Counted from the first letter of the stretch, positions 51,819 to 60,976 are shown. The stretch is 64,000 bases of DNA from CAMCTV01 sp964420985 (GCA_964420985.1 CAYQUT010000005.1:1-64000), one strand, 5' to 3'. Program-made: numbers and translations. The notes: generated by a model from the letters alone, not told the origin.

Positions 51819-54353
51819 TTATTCCTGAATTCGCTGAATTTTTTTGGCTTCCGGGAAGCCTACCCATTTCCCATTACTATCAAGTCCTCGGTTGGCAAGT
51901 TCCTTACGAACCAAGTAAATCAAATCAAAATCCCCCTTTATGGCTTCTGATAAAAGGCGGTTACTTGTTAAACTGAAAATGAACGAAGGGTTGTCGTCAT
52001 CGGGTCTGTTTTCATAAAACCGAGGGTCGAATTTTGCCCTTGATTTATCCTTTGATTTGCCAGCCGTTTGATCCCAAATTTTTAAAGCCTCCGACATCTG
52101 TTTTAGGAAGGCTGTCAGGTTCGGATCAATTTCATTTACCACCTCATGAAAATTAACGCTTCGTTCTTGGGCAATATCCAAAATTTCAATGTAATCAGCG
52201 TCTGTAAGTTCCAAATCCCACTCTCTTTCAATAACACCTTTTAATAGGCGTATCGTTCCATTAAACTCAATGGTTGGTTTCTGTTTAATTGGTTGATGAA
52301 CCGAGGCAGGAGTTTTTCCCTGCCTCATTCTTAATTTTTCCTCACCCGTTTTTGTAAGCTGACCACCCATCTTCTTCCAAACTTCAGGGGGGATTTCCTC
52401 TCTTACGATGGTATCGGTTTCCATTGCACGGTTCATCGCCTCTTTAAATTTGTTTGCTTTAAACAAGCGATAAATTTCTTTAAGGACAGCGTGATCTTGT
52501 TTATCCAAGTGTTCAGGCTCAGTCCAGTCTTCGGTTTTTACGTTTTTCTTTTTCATGGTGTCTACGTTCGATACTTTATTCGGAACGTCCAAGTTCTTTC
52601 TGCTCTTTTTTGCCCCATCCAAGCCACCTTCCCAATCATAAAGAATATGTTTATCCTCACCGGCCACCTTTTTTAAATCAGATGTTGTTCCTGATAACTT
52701 AAATGAAAAATAAGCAACACCATGTGTAATGTTTTTAGAATCATTGTATGCGTGTTCAACATCTTTAAATTTGATGTTAACTTTTTTCTCTTTGAATATT
52801 TCGTTGAGAATTTCCTTTACTTCAGCAATTGCTCGCTCCGGTTCATTATCTAAAATAGACACGATGTCTTCAACTTTCTCACCTTTCTTTTTTATGTAAA
52901 GAAAAACCTCCTCTAAAGCTAAAGGCAGTTCTGCTTCAATTTCAATTGTGCTATCTTTTACACCCGATAATTCTTCAGTACCAAAAATATCCATCTCGCC
53001 TCCTTGATTGAACCTTCCAAACTGTACAGCTTTACCTTGCTCCGGTACTTCAATAACAACATCCACATCGTGCTGAAATTCATTATTGCCTTTAAACTTC
53101 CCGCCTTTTGTCGCCTGAAATACATAAATGAATGATTTGCCTTTATTGTCTGTTTTTAATTTATCCAAATCTTTAGGTTGTAATCCAAGCTTGTTTACCG
53201 AGTCCAGGAATATAAAATCATATGCAGACAAATCAGTTGGCAGGGCATCCGCAACAAATAAGTTTTCATGCGCCACATCTTTATCCTTCAGTTTCTTTTG
53301 AAGTGTTGCATCCAGTTTCTCTTCTTTTGCAACATATAGAACCTTACCATGATTTCTTGCTAAATAACCCGCAAAGTCAACACACAAATAACTCTTCCCC
53401 ATTTTCGGCATTCCAAATACCATTGCTGTAAATCCGGGTGAAGGATCACCTATAAAATTTAACCATTTATCTTTAAAGCCAATAGCATTGAACTGAAGGT
53501 TGGTGAAATCGGTACTTGGCATTACATTTACTTGGGCAGATGGGTTATTGATGCCATTCAAATCCATTTTTTTCTTTTTTACTTTGATGTAGGATTCATC
53601 TATATCATCGTAGGCGTTCTCATACTTTTCAATAATGCCTTTCAATCTTTTAACGGTTGTTGGATTAAGAACAAAATGTTTAGCATTACCCATTGAATTA
53701 AATGCTTTCAATACCGCTTGCTGAATTGCCATTATATCTTTCGCTACCGGGGATTTCTTGGTGATTTTCTTTCCCTCAATAGCTTGTTGCAATTCATCAA
53801 TGAAAATCTCAAATGTCTTTTTGTAAAGTATTTTGTCGTTAAAATCCAAAAAGCGGTTAATGAATTTAATTTCCGTTGAAATTTCTCCGTAGGGATTCTT
53901 CTTTTTTCCTTTTGGTTCTTTTGTACCATCAATTGATTCGCCTCGCTCCTTTAAGATTTTCTCAATGGCGTTTTTGCGAATGGTAATCCATTCTTGTTCT
54001 CCATCCTCAAGTTCTGCATCCAATTCAAGGCGGTAAATCATTTTAAGCCTTTCCGTTGTGAACTTACTATATCCCTTAACATCTGCTTTGGCTCGTTTGG
54101 TTTCAGGATGTTCTCCCGATGTTCCTGCCAATTCATTATTACCGGAATTCACAAATTCTTCCAATTTCTTAAAAGCAAGATTTACCATGCGTTTTAAATC
54201 GGCTTCGTTTTTATATTTGTTCCAGTCTTCACCTTCATCCGTTTTTGAAAGAATAACCATGTGTGATTCCTGCAAAACCTGCGGTAAATTTTCAAAACCA
54301 ATTTCCTCAATGGTTTCAAAGTAGTTGTCGGTTGTTATTTTCTTTCCCTTCAT
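51819..54353 (-). CDS. Large RecA-fold ATPase of the mobile element
   Basis: 844 residues. Walker A GMPKMGKS at 314-321 and Walker B FIFLDS about 380-385 in a RadA/RecA-like domain (about 285-440). The 280-residue N-terminal part (mostly helical, KGYSKFTTERLKMIYRLE) and the C-terminal LIYLVRKELANRGLDSNG segment resemble helper domains of polyvalent proteins in phages and conjugative elements. Probably acts in replication or recombination of the element. It is the last gene of the operon; it ends where dam begins with a 1-bp overlap. Confidence 0.7.
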   Translation of the reverse strand: MKGKKITTDNYFETIEEIGFENLPQVLQESHMVILSKTDEGEDWNKYKNEADLKRMVNLAFKKLEEFVNSGNNELAGTSGEHPETKRAKADVKGYSKFTTERLKMIYRLELDAELEDGEQEWITIRKNAIEKILKERGESIDGTKEPKGKKKNPYGEISTEIKFINRFLDFNDKILYKKTFEIFIDELQQAIEGKKITKKSPVAKDIMAIQQAVLKAFNSMGNAKHFVLNPTTVKRLKGIIEKYENAYDDIDESYIKVKKKKMDLNGINNPSAQVNVMPSTDFTNLQFNAIGFKDKWLNFIGDPSPGFTAMVFGMPKMGKSYLCVDFAGYLARNHGKVLYVAKEEKLDATLQKKLKDKDVAHENLFVADALPTDLSAYDFIFLDSVNKLGLQPKDLDKLKTDNKGKSFIYVFQATKGGKFKGNNEFQHDVDVVIEVPEQGKAVQFGRFNQGGEMDIFGTEELSGVKDSTIEIEAELPLALEEVFLYIKKKGEKVEDIVSILDNEPERAIAEVKEILNEIFKEKKVNIKFKDVEHAYNDSKNITHGVAYFSFKLSGTTSDLKKVAGEDKHILYDWEGGLDGAKKSRKNLDVPNKVSNVDTMKKKNVKTEDWTEPEHLDKQDHAVLKEIYRLFKANKFKEAMNRAMETDTIVREEIPPEVWKKMGGQLTKTGEEKLRMRQGKTPASVHQPIKQKPTIEFNGTIRLLKGVIEREWDLELTDADYIEILDIAQERSVNFHEVVNEIDPNLTAFLKQMSEALKIWDQTAGKSKDKSRAKFDPRFYENRPDDDNPSFIFSLTSNRLLSEAIKGDFDLIYLVRKELANRGLDSNGKWVGFPEAKKIQRIQE

Positions 54354-55219
54354 TATGCTGCGAATTTTAAGCGTTTGAGTTTGGTTTCTATTTCTTTTAC
54401 AGAGATGCGTTTGATTTTTGGATCTGCCTTCATTGGCTTTATTTTTTCCGGATCGTAGTTGAAAACCAACATTTCGGTTTTCTTTTTATCGGTATGCTTA
54501 GTAACTGCTACCGATTTTTCCACCTTCTTTGTTCGCCACTTGAACTTCTTAATGTACTGGCTGAGAATAGTAGAAGGATACGAACTCAATAGAAACTTTC
54601 CTTTTACTTTACTGAGTTTATCAAGCAGGTCTTTGTAGTCTGCTTCAGAATAGCCCTTGTAATGTCCCATATCCGAACCGATGTATGGAGGATCAGCGTA
54701 TATGAAGGCATCCTTTGCATCGCAACGATCAATCACTTTTACAGCATCATTGTTTTCAATCTGAACCATTTTTAATCGCTGAGCATAAGCACTGGTAAAA
54801 TCTTCTCTCTTGTTGGAAAGTGATTTTTCCTTTGAATTTGTTTTACCAAAACCCCACGAGCCAATTATTCCTGCGAAACCTTGATTTGTGAGTGTCCATA
54901 AAGCCCACGCACGTTTAACATCAGGAAATAACTCAGGATGCTCATAAACCACCATTGCGTTTTTGTAAAGTTCCCGGCTATGTAAAGTGGCTTGTATTTC
55001 CTTTTGGAGTTCAGGAAACTTTGATTTAATCACTTTGAAAAAATTAATGACCTCTCCGTTCTTATCATTAATGACTTCCACTTCTGATTTAGGTTTGGCA
55101 AAGAATAACGCTCCACCACCAAAGAAGGGTTCGCAATAAATACGGTGAGCCGGTATTAATTGCAAAAGGTGTTTTAGCATGGTTTGTTTTCCTCCGTAAT
55201 ATGTAATTGGTGTTTTCAT
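54353..55219 (-). CDS. D12-class (Dam-type) adenine-N6 DNA methyltransferase
   Basis: 288 residues. N-terminal YYGGKQTML and PFFGGGAL (31-38) for SAM binding, and catalytic DPPY at 176-179. Orphan enzyme: no restriction gene adjacent. Probably protects the element from host restriction. Confidence 0.94.
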   Translation of the reverse strand: MKTPITYYGGKQTMLKHLLQLIPAHRIYCEPFFGGGALFFAKPKSEVEVINDKNGEVINFFKVIKSKFPELQKEIQATLHSRELYKNAMVVYEHPELFPDVKRAWALWTLTNQGFAGIIGSWGFGKTNSKEKSLSNKREDFTSAYAQRLKMVQIENNDAVKVIDRCDAKDAFIYADPPYIGSDMGHYKGYSEADYKDLLDKLSKVKGKFLLSSYPSTILSQYIKKFKWRTKKVEKSVAVTKHTDKKKTEMLVFNYDPEKIKPMKADPKIKRISVKEIETKLKRLKFAA

Positions 55220-56527
55220 TTAAGCAGCGTGTTTTAAATTCAGTAGTTCAAGTTCGAGTTCAATCGTAAGTAGTTTAACATGCTCATCTTTTTCAAGAGT
55301 AACTTGTTTAACAGTCCTACCAAGAAGACGCATAGCGATGGCTTCAACAACGGCTACTGTAACTGCATTGCCAAGCATTTTGTATCTCTGTGCATCAGAT
55401 ATTTCTTTTACTTTTCCATCTAAAATCCCGAAGTGAGTCCAGTTATCGGGAAAGCCCTGTAAGCGTTCACATTCTACTGGCGTTAATCGTCTTAACTCCC
55501 CGTGTTTGATAGTGTATTGTTGAACTCCAGTATCGATTGTGTTTGCAATTCCTTTTCCAACTCTTCCTCTTCTTCTGTTAGCTTCCAAAAATGAAAGATT
55601 GATACTGTCTCCTTCTGTTGCAGTTGCATAACCTTTTCGGGTGGCTTCAGGAACATGAAACAATACCATACTGTCCTTTTGTGCGGTAGTAAGTTGGTTG
55701 GCGATCTTATCCTTTCGTATTTCGATTTTACCGGATTGCCCTTTGTAATTTCTGGTTCGATAAGCTGCGCCACTAACAACAAGTGGTTGCCTTACCAAAT
55801 CCGTTTGTGCTTTAAGAGCAGGGCTTTTATCCATACGTTCTTTTACCCATTTTTCATTCGAGTTTTTCCAATGAAGAATGTATGGACTCCGATGCGAGGA
55901 TTCTCCAACCTTTGTATCTATGGTTGGACTTAAACTTTTCTCTTTAAATTCTTTTTGATTGAGCGCATAATTCCCTTGGTAGCTTTCTCCGAAAGGAAAT
56001 ATCTGTGGTGTGGATGTTCCTCTAAGATGTCCGACAATGTATATCCGCTCTCTATTTTGGGGTAGAAACCAGCAAGTATTAAGCAGTTGCCATTGGATGT
56101 CATATAACCCAATGTCGGCAAACGATTGAAGTACGACCTCAAAGTCTTTGCCTTGGTTACTGGAGAAAAGTCCCTTGACGTTTTCAAAGATAAAAACTTC
56201 GGGTCTGCACTCACGGATGATTCTAACAGCTTCAAAAAAGAGTCCGCTTCTTTTTCCTTTGAGTCCTTTGAATTTTCCAGCAATGGAAATATCTTGGCAG
56301 GGCGAACCAAATGTGATGATGTTGGGTTGTTCGATTTGTTTGCCTTTGATTTTTTGGATGTCCCCGATATTTTTTGCATTTCTGAAATTGTATTGATAAT
56401 TAGCAACGGAGTATTTATCAATCTCCGAATAATAATGTTTTCTAAAGACAAATCCTGCGGACAGGAGGCCTTTTGCAAAGCCTCCTGTACCGCTGAATAA
56501 GTCGAGATATGTAATCTCTTTTTTCAT
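55220..56527 (-). CDS. C5-cytosine DNA methyltransferase
   Basis: 435 residues from ATG 56527 (MKKEITYLDLFSGTGGF). FSGTGG, catalytic PC at 76-77 (FGSPCQDIS) and ENVKGL at 115-120 are intact; the C-terminal LTPVECERLQGFPD is motif IX-X. No cognate endonuclease nearby. It starts 2 bp beyond the stop of the upstream gene. Confidence 0.95.
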   Translation of the reverse strand: MKKEITYLDLFSGTGGFAKGLLSAGFVFRKHYYSEIDKYSVANYQYNFRNAKNIGDIQKIKGKQIEQPNIITFGSPCQDISIAGKFKGLKGKRSGLFFEAVRIIRECRPEVFIFENVKGLFSSNQGKDFEVVLQSFADIGLYDIQWQLLNTCWFLPQNRERIYIVGHLRGTSTPQIFPFGESYQGNYALNQKEFKEKSLSPTIDTKVGESSHRSPYILHWKNSNEKWVKERMDKSPALKAQTDLVRQPLVVSGAAYRTRNYKGQSGKIEIRKDKIANQLTTAQKDSMVLFHVPEATRKGYATATEGDSINLSFLEANRRRGRVGKGIANTIDTGVQQYTIKHGELRRLTPVECERLQGFPDNWTHFGILDGKVKEISDAQRYKMLGNAVTVAVVEAIAMRLLGRTVKQVTLEKDEHVKLLTIELELELLNLKHAA

Positions 56528-56528
56528 C

Positions 56529-57089
56529 TTAGCTGTAAACAAGCACTTTTCTGTTATCCCAAACTTTATCGAAGTTTTTATTGCCACCTGCCCAGTGGTA
56601 AGAAAGCACTCCTTTGTTGTTGGTTACTTTTAAAATTGCCCATACCGCTTGGTCGGTTGCTGCTCCCGGATTTGCAAAGCCTTTGTAAACTGCATTGCTG
56701 TTTGTTTCATCCACAAGTTTTGGCTCGTAGAAGATTTTATCATTCATTGCAGTTACTTTTTCTGAAAGCTGAGAAACCGAGTTCTTCAAATTCACGATTT
56801 CCGCATTGCCTTCTGTTTGTTTTGCTTCCGTTGCCAAACCAACTGCTGCTGCTGTCTGAAGCATGTCGATGATTTTATCTCTCAACTCTTCCACACTGGC
56901 ACTTGCCGGATTGGTCACTTCTGTTTGGTCTACAAACACATTGTACAGTGCTCCCTGACCGATGTCGATTTTGATAATGGTATCTCTTACCACTTCTACT
57001 TCTTTAATCTGATTTTTCAGAATAAAGCGTGGTGAGCCGTCTGTTACAATTTTCAGGCTCGATCCGTTGTTGATGATTTCTGTTGCCAT
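56529..57089 (-). CDS. Element protein with coiled coil, unknown
   Basis: 186 residues. Beta-rich N-terminus, a middle heptad region (NLKNSVSQLSEKVTAMNDK) and a C-terminal segment GVLSYHWAGGNKNFDKVW. It could be an appendage, such as a spike or fibre. Location between lysis genes and methyltransferases. No family recognised. Confidence 0.55.
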   Translation of the reverse strand: MATEIINNGSSLKIVTDGSPRFILKNQIKEVEVVRDTIIKIDIGQGALYNVFVDQTEVTNPASASVEELRDKIIDMLQTAAAVGLATEAKQTEGNAEIVNLKNSVSQLSEKVTAMNDKIFYEPKLVDETNSNAVYKGFANPGAATDQAVWAILKVTNNKGVLSYHWAGGNKNFDKVWDNRKVLVYS

Positions 57090-57281
57090 TTAGTCCTCCT
57101 TTTTGTCTTGGTTGTTTTTACTGTTGTTAATTGCTCCTACAATCACTTCACCGATTACAGCCCCCATGAACCCGCCAATCATAACAAAGGGAATGGTGTC
57201 CTTTTGTGCTTCTTTGGCGTAGAAGTAGCTGATGAGTGAAGCAGCGAGTGTAACGGATGATACGATTGTTTTTTCTTTCAT
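57090..57281 (-). CDS. Small two-helix membrane protein
   Basis: 63 residues with hydrophobic segments at about 5-20 and 31-49 (PFVMIGGFMGAVIGEVIVGA) and a charged tail. Size and topology fit a holin or antiholin, but there is no sequence proof. Confidence 0.55.
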   Translation of the reverse strand: MKEKTIVSSVTLAASLISYFYAKEAQKDTIPFVMIGGFMGAVIGEVIVGAINNSKNNQDKKED

Positions 57282-57925
57282 TATTTATTGGCGTTGATGT
57301 AAAGTGTTGTAGCGATTCCCGATAGTAACAGCATGCCTCCGGCAAGCAGTTTATTTTGCAGCACTTTTCTGCGCTGAGATTTGTAAGCTGTATTTAAATC
57401 TTCGGTGAGCTTGCGTTCCCTTTCTATATTGTCATCGAGCAAACCTTTTAGTTGTGCATACGATGCAGTACAAATCACAATCTGCGAATCTTTGGTTGCG
57501 ACCATTTCCTGAAGCTGAACAAGATTGGTTTCGTAGATGCTTTGTGTACTGTCCACCCATGCTACATAAGCGAGCGTTTGTTGTTTTAAGGAATCACAAT
57601 CATTCAGTAAAGCTTCAAAACTCAAGGTGTCACTTTGCTTTTCTGCTAATGCCACAAGAGCAGTTTGTGACTGGTTTAGTTTGAACTTGGTTGCTTTGAG
57701 TTTGCTTTGTGATACATTTAATTCTTTCTGCAAACTGTCGCTGTGTGTTTTCAGAGATTCAAATGCAATTTTGTAACTGGTGTCAATGCTCTCCGCTTTT
57801 TCTGAAGCCTTAATGATTTCTGTTTTGTCCGGCTTCACTTTCTCTTCGCTATTGCAGGTACTCAGTGATAGGAACAAACCTGTGATTAATGCTGTAAATA
57901 ATATTACTAATGGAACTCGTTTCAT
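57281..57925 (-). CDS. Spanin-like lipoprotein with coiled coil
   Basis: 214 residues from ATG 57925 (MKRVPLVIL). N-terminal lipobox (SLSTC), long coiled coil (60-185) and a C-terminal hydrophobic segment. This is the layout of phage spanins (Rz-type). Located between the holin-like genes. Alternative: structural lipoprotein. Confidence 0.55.
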   Translation of the reverse strand: MKRVPLVILFTALITGLFLSLSTCNSEEKVKPDKTEIIKASEKAESIDTSYKIAFESLKTHSDSLQKELNVSQSKLKATKFKLNQSQTALVALAEKQSDTLSFEALLNDCDSLKQQTLAYVAWVDSTQSIYETNLVQLQEMVATKDSQIVICTASYAQLKGLLDDNIERERKLTEDLNTAYKSQRRKVLQNKLLAGGMLLLSGIATTLYINANK

Positions 57926-57950
57926 AATCTTTCGTTTTTTAATAATGTTT

Positions 57951-58178
57951 TTAATTAATGTTTTTTGACTTTTTTTCAAGAGAGTAACCGAACGTACCTG
58001 CACCAATCATACTGATGAATGCATAGAACATGTATTCAGGAACCTCCATACCAAAGAACTGCTGTGACACCCAGCTAATGATTGACATAAGCACGTAGGT
58101 TAGCGTAACGGCTTCTCTTAAAGAGAAATTCCCGTCTTTGTCTTTTAGTAACTGGTGTAAGATGTCTTTTACTTTCAT
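57951..58178 (-). CDS. Holin-like small membrane protein
   Basis: 75 residues with two hydrophobic segments (VTLTYVLMSIISWVSQQF, YMFYAFISMIGAGTFGY) and a charged start MKVKDILHQLLKDKDG. Typical class II holin topology. Overlaps the 246-residue gene by 4 bp. Confidence 0.65.
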   Translation of the reverse strand: MKVKDILHQLLKDKDGNFSLREAVTLTYVLMSIISWVSQQFFGMEVPEYMFYAFISMIGAGTFGYSLEKKSKNIN

Positions 58179-58915
58179 GGTTGCTGTTCTTGTTTTTTAA
58201 ATAGATGATTAAATGTTTCGCTGATTTGTTCAGCGATGTTTTTGAGTTTATCGCCTCCGGTGAAAGCGATGTACCCTAATGCAAGCAGACCAACGATTCC
58301 TGCTCCAACTGCGATGCGCCTGTAGGTTTCTCTTTTTACAGCCCTGAAATCAATCAGGGTGTAAGTGAATTTATTGCCGTACATCCGGCGATGGCGTTCA
58401 CACAAAAGCATGAATTGCTGAAAGGCTGTTGCATTTTCAAATACCTGACATCCTGCTGAATTTTTATCTACGGTTTTTGTCGTTCCTGTTTTATTGGCTC
58501 TGTGAACATTGATTCCATATAAGCCCTTTGTTTTTTTACCGTTGTAAAAATCAAGCATTGCATCACGGTCATAATCCCGGATAACTGTTACAGATTTTCG
58601 CTGTACTAAAGCGGTGTACTGTCCACGGTGCAAGCCCATCTCATAAGCATGCTCATATTGCCCTTGGGCGAGAATGGCTGTTCCCTGTGGCTGCATGGGG
58701 TTGCGTAACCAAAATGTACCCGGATCGGTAGTGGCTTTGTAAACGTGATAGTTCCATTTGATTGGGCTAACCTTATAGAACACATGAATCTCGTCATCAA
58801 AGCGATTCGGAACTGTACTGGCAGAACGCAAGCCTACAATGTTCAACTCATACGGGCGGGTATAGAGTTTAAAACCATTGTGCTTTAGTATTGCTCTTAA
58901 CTTCTGTAATACCAT
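58175..58915 (-). CDS. Membrane-anchored protein with L,D-transpeptidase-like H...SxGC motif
   Basis: 246 residues. Residues 137-158 show H138 and SAGC (S153, C156), as in L,D-transpeptidase catalytic sites, within YGINVHRA...NSAGCQVF. A transmembrane segment lies at about 200-219 (IAVGAGIVGLLALGYIAFTG). Overlaps the amidase stop. May cut or link peptidoglycan, or replace a lytic enzyme. Not a standard LDT: the fold elsewhere is not recognisable. Confidence 0.6.
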   Translation of the reverse strand: MVLQKLRAILKHNGFKLYTRPYELNIVGLRSASTVPNRFDDEIHVFYKVSPIKWNYHVYKATTDPGTFWLRNPMQPQGTAILAQGQYEHAYEMGLHRGQYTALVQRKSVTVIRDYDRDAMLDFYNGKKTKGLYGINVHRANKTGTTKTVDKNSAGCQVFENATAFQQFMLLCERHRRMYGNKFTYTLIDFRAVKRETYRRIAVGAGIVGLLALGYIAFTGGDKLKNIAEQISETFNHLFKKQEQQP

Positions 58916-59358
58916 TATGCTGCGGAATTAAAATCAGGTTCGTAATTCTTTAGCCACTCTTTTACATCAAAGCATGGGCAGGCTTTTTTCACTCCCGGAA
59001 AATCTCTGTGTCCAAGCACTTCTGCTTTAGGGTATTTTTCGGTTAAGCGAACGATGATATCGAACATGGCATGTTTTTGTGCATCGCTGCGGTTGTCCAC
59101 AGGCTTTCCGTCTTTATCAATACCGCCAACATAAGCGATGCTGATACATTCGGAATTATGCTTGTAAACTCCGTAACTGTTTTTCTTTTCATCAAGCAGT
59201 TGAACAATTGTTCCGTCACGCTTAATAAAATAGTGGTAGCCGGGAGTGTCGCCCCATCCTCGCTGTTCTTTCCAGTAGCGTTTGATGGATTCGAGAGTGG
59301 TTGTGGTGGGCGTTGCTGTGCAATGCACCACAATGTATTTTATGTTTCTTTGATTCAT
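58915..59358 (-). CDS. N-acetylmuramoyl-L-alanine amidase (T7 lysozyme type)
   Basis: 147 residues. Amidase_2 fold with zinc ligands H12, H117 and a Cys near 127-129, plus the conserved YHYFIKRDGTIVQL and LGHRDFPGVKKACPCFD. Cuts peptidoglycan; endolysin of the element. Overlaps the previous gene by 4 bp. Confidence 0.95.
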   Translation of the reverse strand: MNQRNIKYIVVHCTATPTTTTLESIKRYWKEQRGWGDTPGYHYFIKRDGTIVQLLDEKKNSYGVYKHNSECISIAYVGGIDKDGKPVDNRSDAQKHAMFDIIVRLTEKYPKAEVLGHRDFPGVKKACPCFDVKEWLKNYEPDFNSAA

Positions 59359-60251
59359 AAGTAATTGATGGTTTTGGTTTCCACTAAAAAGTGTTTTCCG
59401 TTGTTTTCAAATAAAGTGTGATTGCCTTTCTCTGCGATTACTTTTCCAAGCACCATGCGGGCAGGAACTTTAATCGCTTTCTTTGAATGCACCCACACCA
59501 GTGTTGGATGTTTGGTGATGATACTGGAGCTTTCAATACCGGACAGCGACCATTTCTTTCCATCGTAATTCAATCCCATGCGGGTGAACTGCAAACGGAT
59601 CGCTTGCTTTTGTTTATCATCAGTAAAGCTGTTAAGCATTCCGTTGACAAGCGTCTGGCGAACTCCACCGATGCGGTAATTGGCTTTAAAATCATCAGAG
59701 ACTGTGGTGTAATCATCTTTTGATTTTAATTTTTGCAGGGCTTTGATTGCTCCGGTGAAATTTTTAATGATTGCTGCGCTGTACAATTCCTTTGCGGTAG
59801 TTGAGGCATCCAAGGTTTCTCCCTGTGTCATCACATTGAAGGTGCTTTCATCAATCGTACTTGGATATCCTGCTTTGATAAGAGCCGCTTCTGTTTTGCT
59901 TCCGAAATCTCCATCTGCTCCGGCTTTTCCGAGTGCATCTTTTCCGAGTTTGGCAAGCAATACTTCCTGTACCTGTTTTACTCTTGCACCTTTGCTGCCT
60001 TTCTTTAAAGGAAAATCATCATTACGTTTAGGAGCAGCAGGGAGGGAAAAGTTAGATTTAGCAGGAGGATTTAAGTCTAAGTCAGGTGTTTCTCCTGAAG
60101 TATCCGCATCACTTCCTGACTGCTTGCGTTTTTGCCACCACTGGTAACCAAAGTATCCCAGTGTACCTGTAGCTGCTATTCCTAATCCTACAAGCAAAAT
60201 CTTTTTTCCCTTGCCTGATGGTTGTTGCTGTTGTGTTATTGTCTGCTCCAT
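59355..60251 (-). CDS. Membrane protein with peptidoglycan-binding domain
   Basis: 298 residues. TM segment 17-36 (ILLVGLGIAATGTLGYFGY), a polar linker (45-75), PG_binding_1 at 82-143 (KKGSKGARVKQVQEVLL, DGDFGSKTEAAL), then a helical domain (158-206) that weakly recalls the annexin-like repeats of the neighbouring protein, and a C-terminal beta domain. It looks like a virion membrane protein for penetration or cell-wall attachment. Confidence 0.75.
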   Translation of the reverse strand: MEQTITQQQQPSGKGKKILLVGLGIAATGTLGYFGYQWWQKRKQSGSDADTSGETPDLDLNPPAKSNFSLPAAPKRNDDFPLKKGSKGARVKQVQEVLLAKLGKDALGKAGADGDFGSKTEAALIKAGYPSTIDESTFNVMTQGETLDASTTAKELYSAAIIKNFTGAIKALQKLKSKDDYTTVSDDFKANYRIGGVRQTLVNGMLNSFTDDKQKQAIRLQFTRMGLNYDGKKWSLSGIESSSIITKHPTLVWVHSKKAIKVPARMVLGKVIAEKGNHTLFENNGKHFLVETKTINYL

Positions 60252-60252
60252 G

Positions 60253-60975
60253 TTATTTTCTTTTTGCTGTAATGATTTTCATCCAGTCATCATACTGTCC
60301 GAATTCACTCTCACTTTTCATATCCTCAAGCATATTCGTTCCGTACAATCGTTTGTATTCCACAGCCACTTTCACGAAGGATGTCTGTGTTGGTATTTCA
60401 TTAAAGACCGCTATGATCGCTTCCGCATCTGTTCCTCCAAAGAGTCCGTACTCTTTGTCAAAGGCTGCTTTCATTCGCTTTGCCCATGCTGTGTATGCAA
60501 CTGGGCTTGGTGCTTGTCCTTTTTTATCAGGCTTGGCAGCGAGGATTTGCAGCATCTCGTTGTACTCGGTGGATTGCAACTCATCGCTCATGTCTTTTAT
60601 CAGGTTGCCATTGTAAAGCTTCTGATAGGACTTTACGACTTTAGTGAACTCTTCCTTACTTGGGATTTCACGGAGTGTGCTTCGCAAACTCTCCGTATCT
60701 GTTCCCGGCCACCCGTCATTCTCAAAAGCCATTTTTATTTGTTTAGCTGAAGTGGCGGATGTGCCATCTTCAAAACTCTTGTTCTCTTCTTTGTTGGCTA
60801 TTTTATCGAGAATGATTTTCCTGCCGATGTAGATGGTTCCTCCAACCACCACGACACCAAGTAAACTGAACAGGATTTTCTCCTTCAGCGTCCATGTTTC
60901 CTTATCCTGCTGTGTGGGCTGCACAGCCTGAACCGGAACTGGTTGTGGTTGATATGTAGTGATTGCGGTTTCCAT
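60253..60975 (-). CDS. Membrane protein with two annexin-like repeats
   Basis: 240 residues. TM segment 33-50 and two tandem repeats of 68 residues, 79-146 and 168-236. Each has PGTDTESL or GGTDAEAI, then an SYQKLYNG / EYKRLYG segment and IKDMSDEL / LEDMKSES, which match the annexin pattern GTDExxI...YKxxYGxxLxxDLKSE. Strict Ca-binding GxGT spacing is not kept. Next to the PG-binding membrane protein, so likely virion or membrane-active. Confidence 0.7.
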   Translation of the reverse strand: METAITTYQPQPVPVQAVQPTQQDKETWTLKEKILFSLLGVVVVGGTIYIGRKIILDKIANKEENKSFEDGTSATSAKQIKMAFENDGWPGTDTESLRSTLREIPSKEEFTKVVKSYQKLYNGNLIKDMSDELQSTEYNEMLQILAAKPDKKGQAPSPVAYTAWAKRMKAAFDKEYGLFGGTDAEAIIAVFNEIPTQTSFVKVAVEYKRLYGTNMLEDMKSESEFGQYDDWMKIITAKRK

Positions 60976-60976
60976 T

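Noticed and set aside
55930..56478. 182-codon - strand frame within the cytosine methyltransferase
   Set aside because: It lies in another frame of an intact, motif-bearing gene.
60211..60750. 179-codon + strand frame opposite the annexin-like gene
   Set aside because: Antisense to a gene with clear repeats and operon context; cysteine-rich translation typical of a shadow frame.
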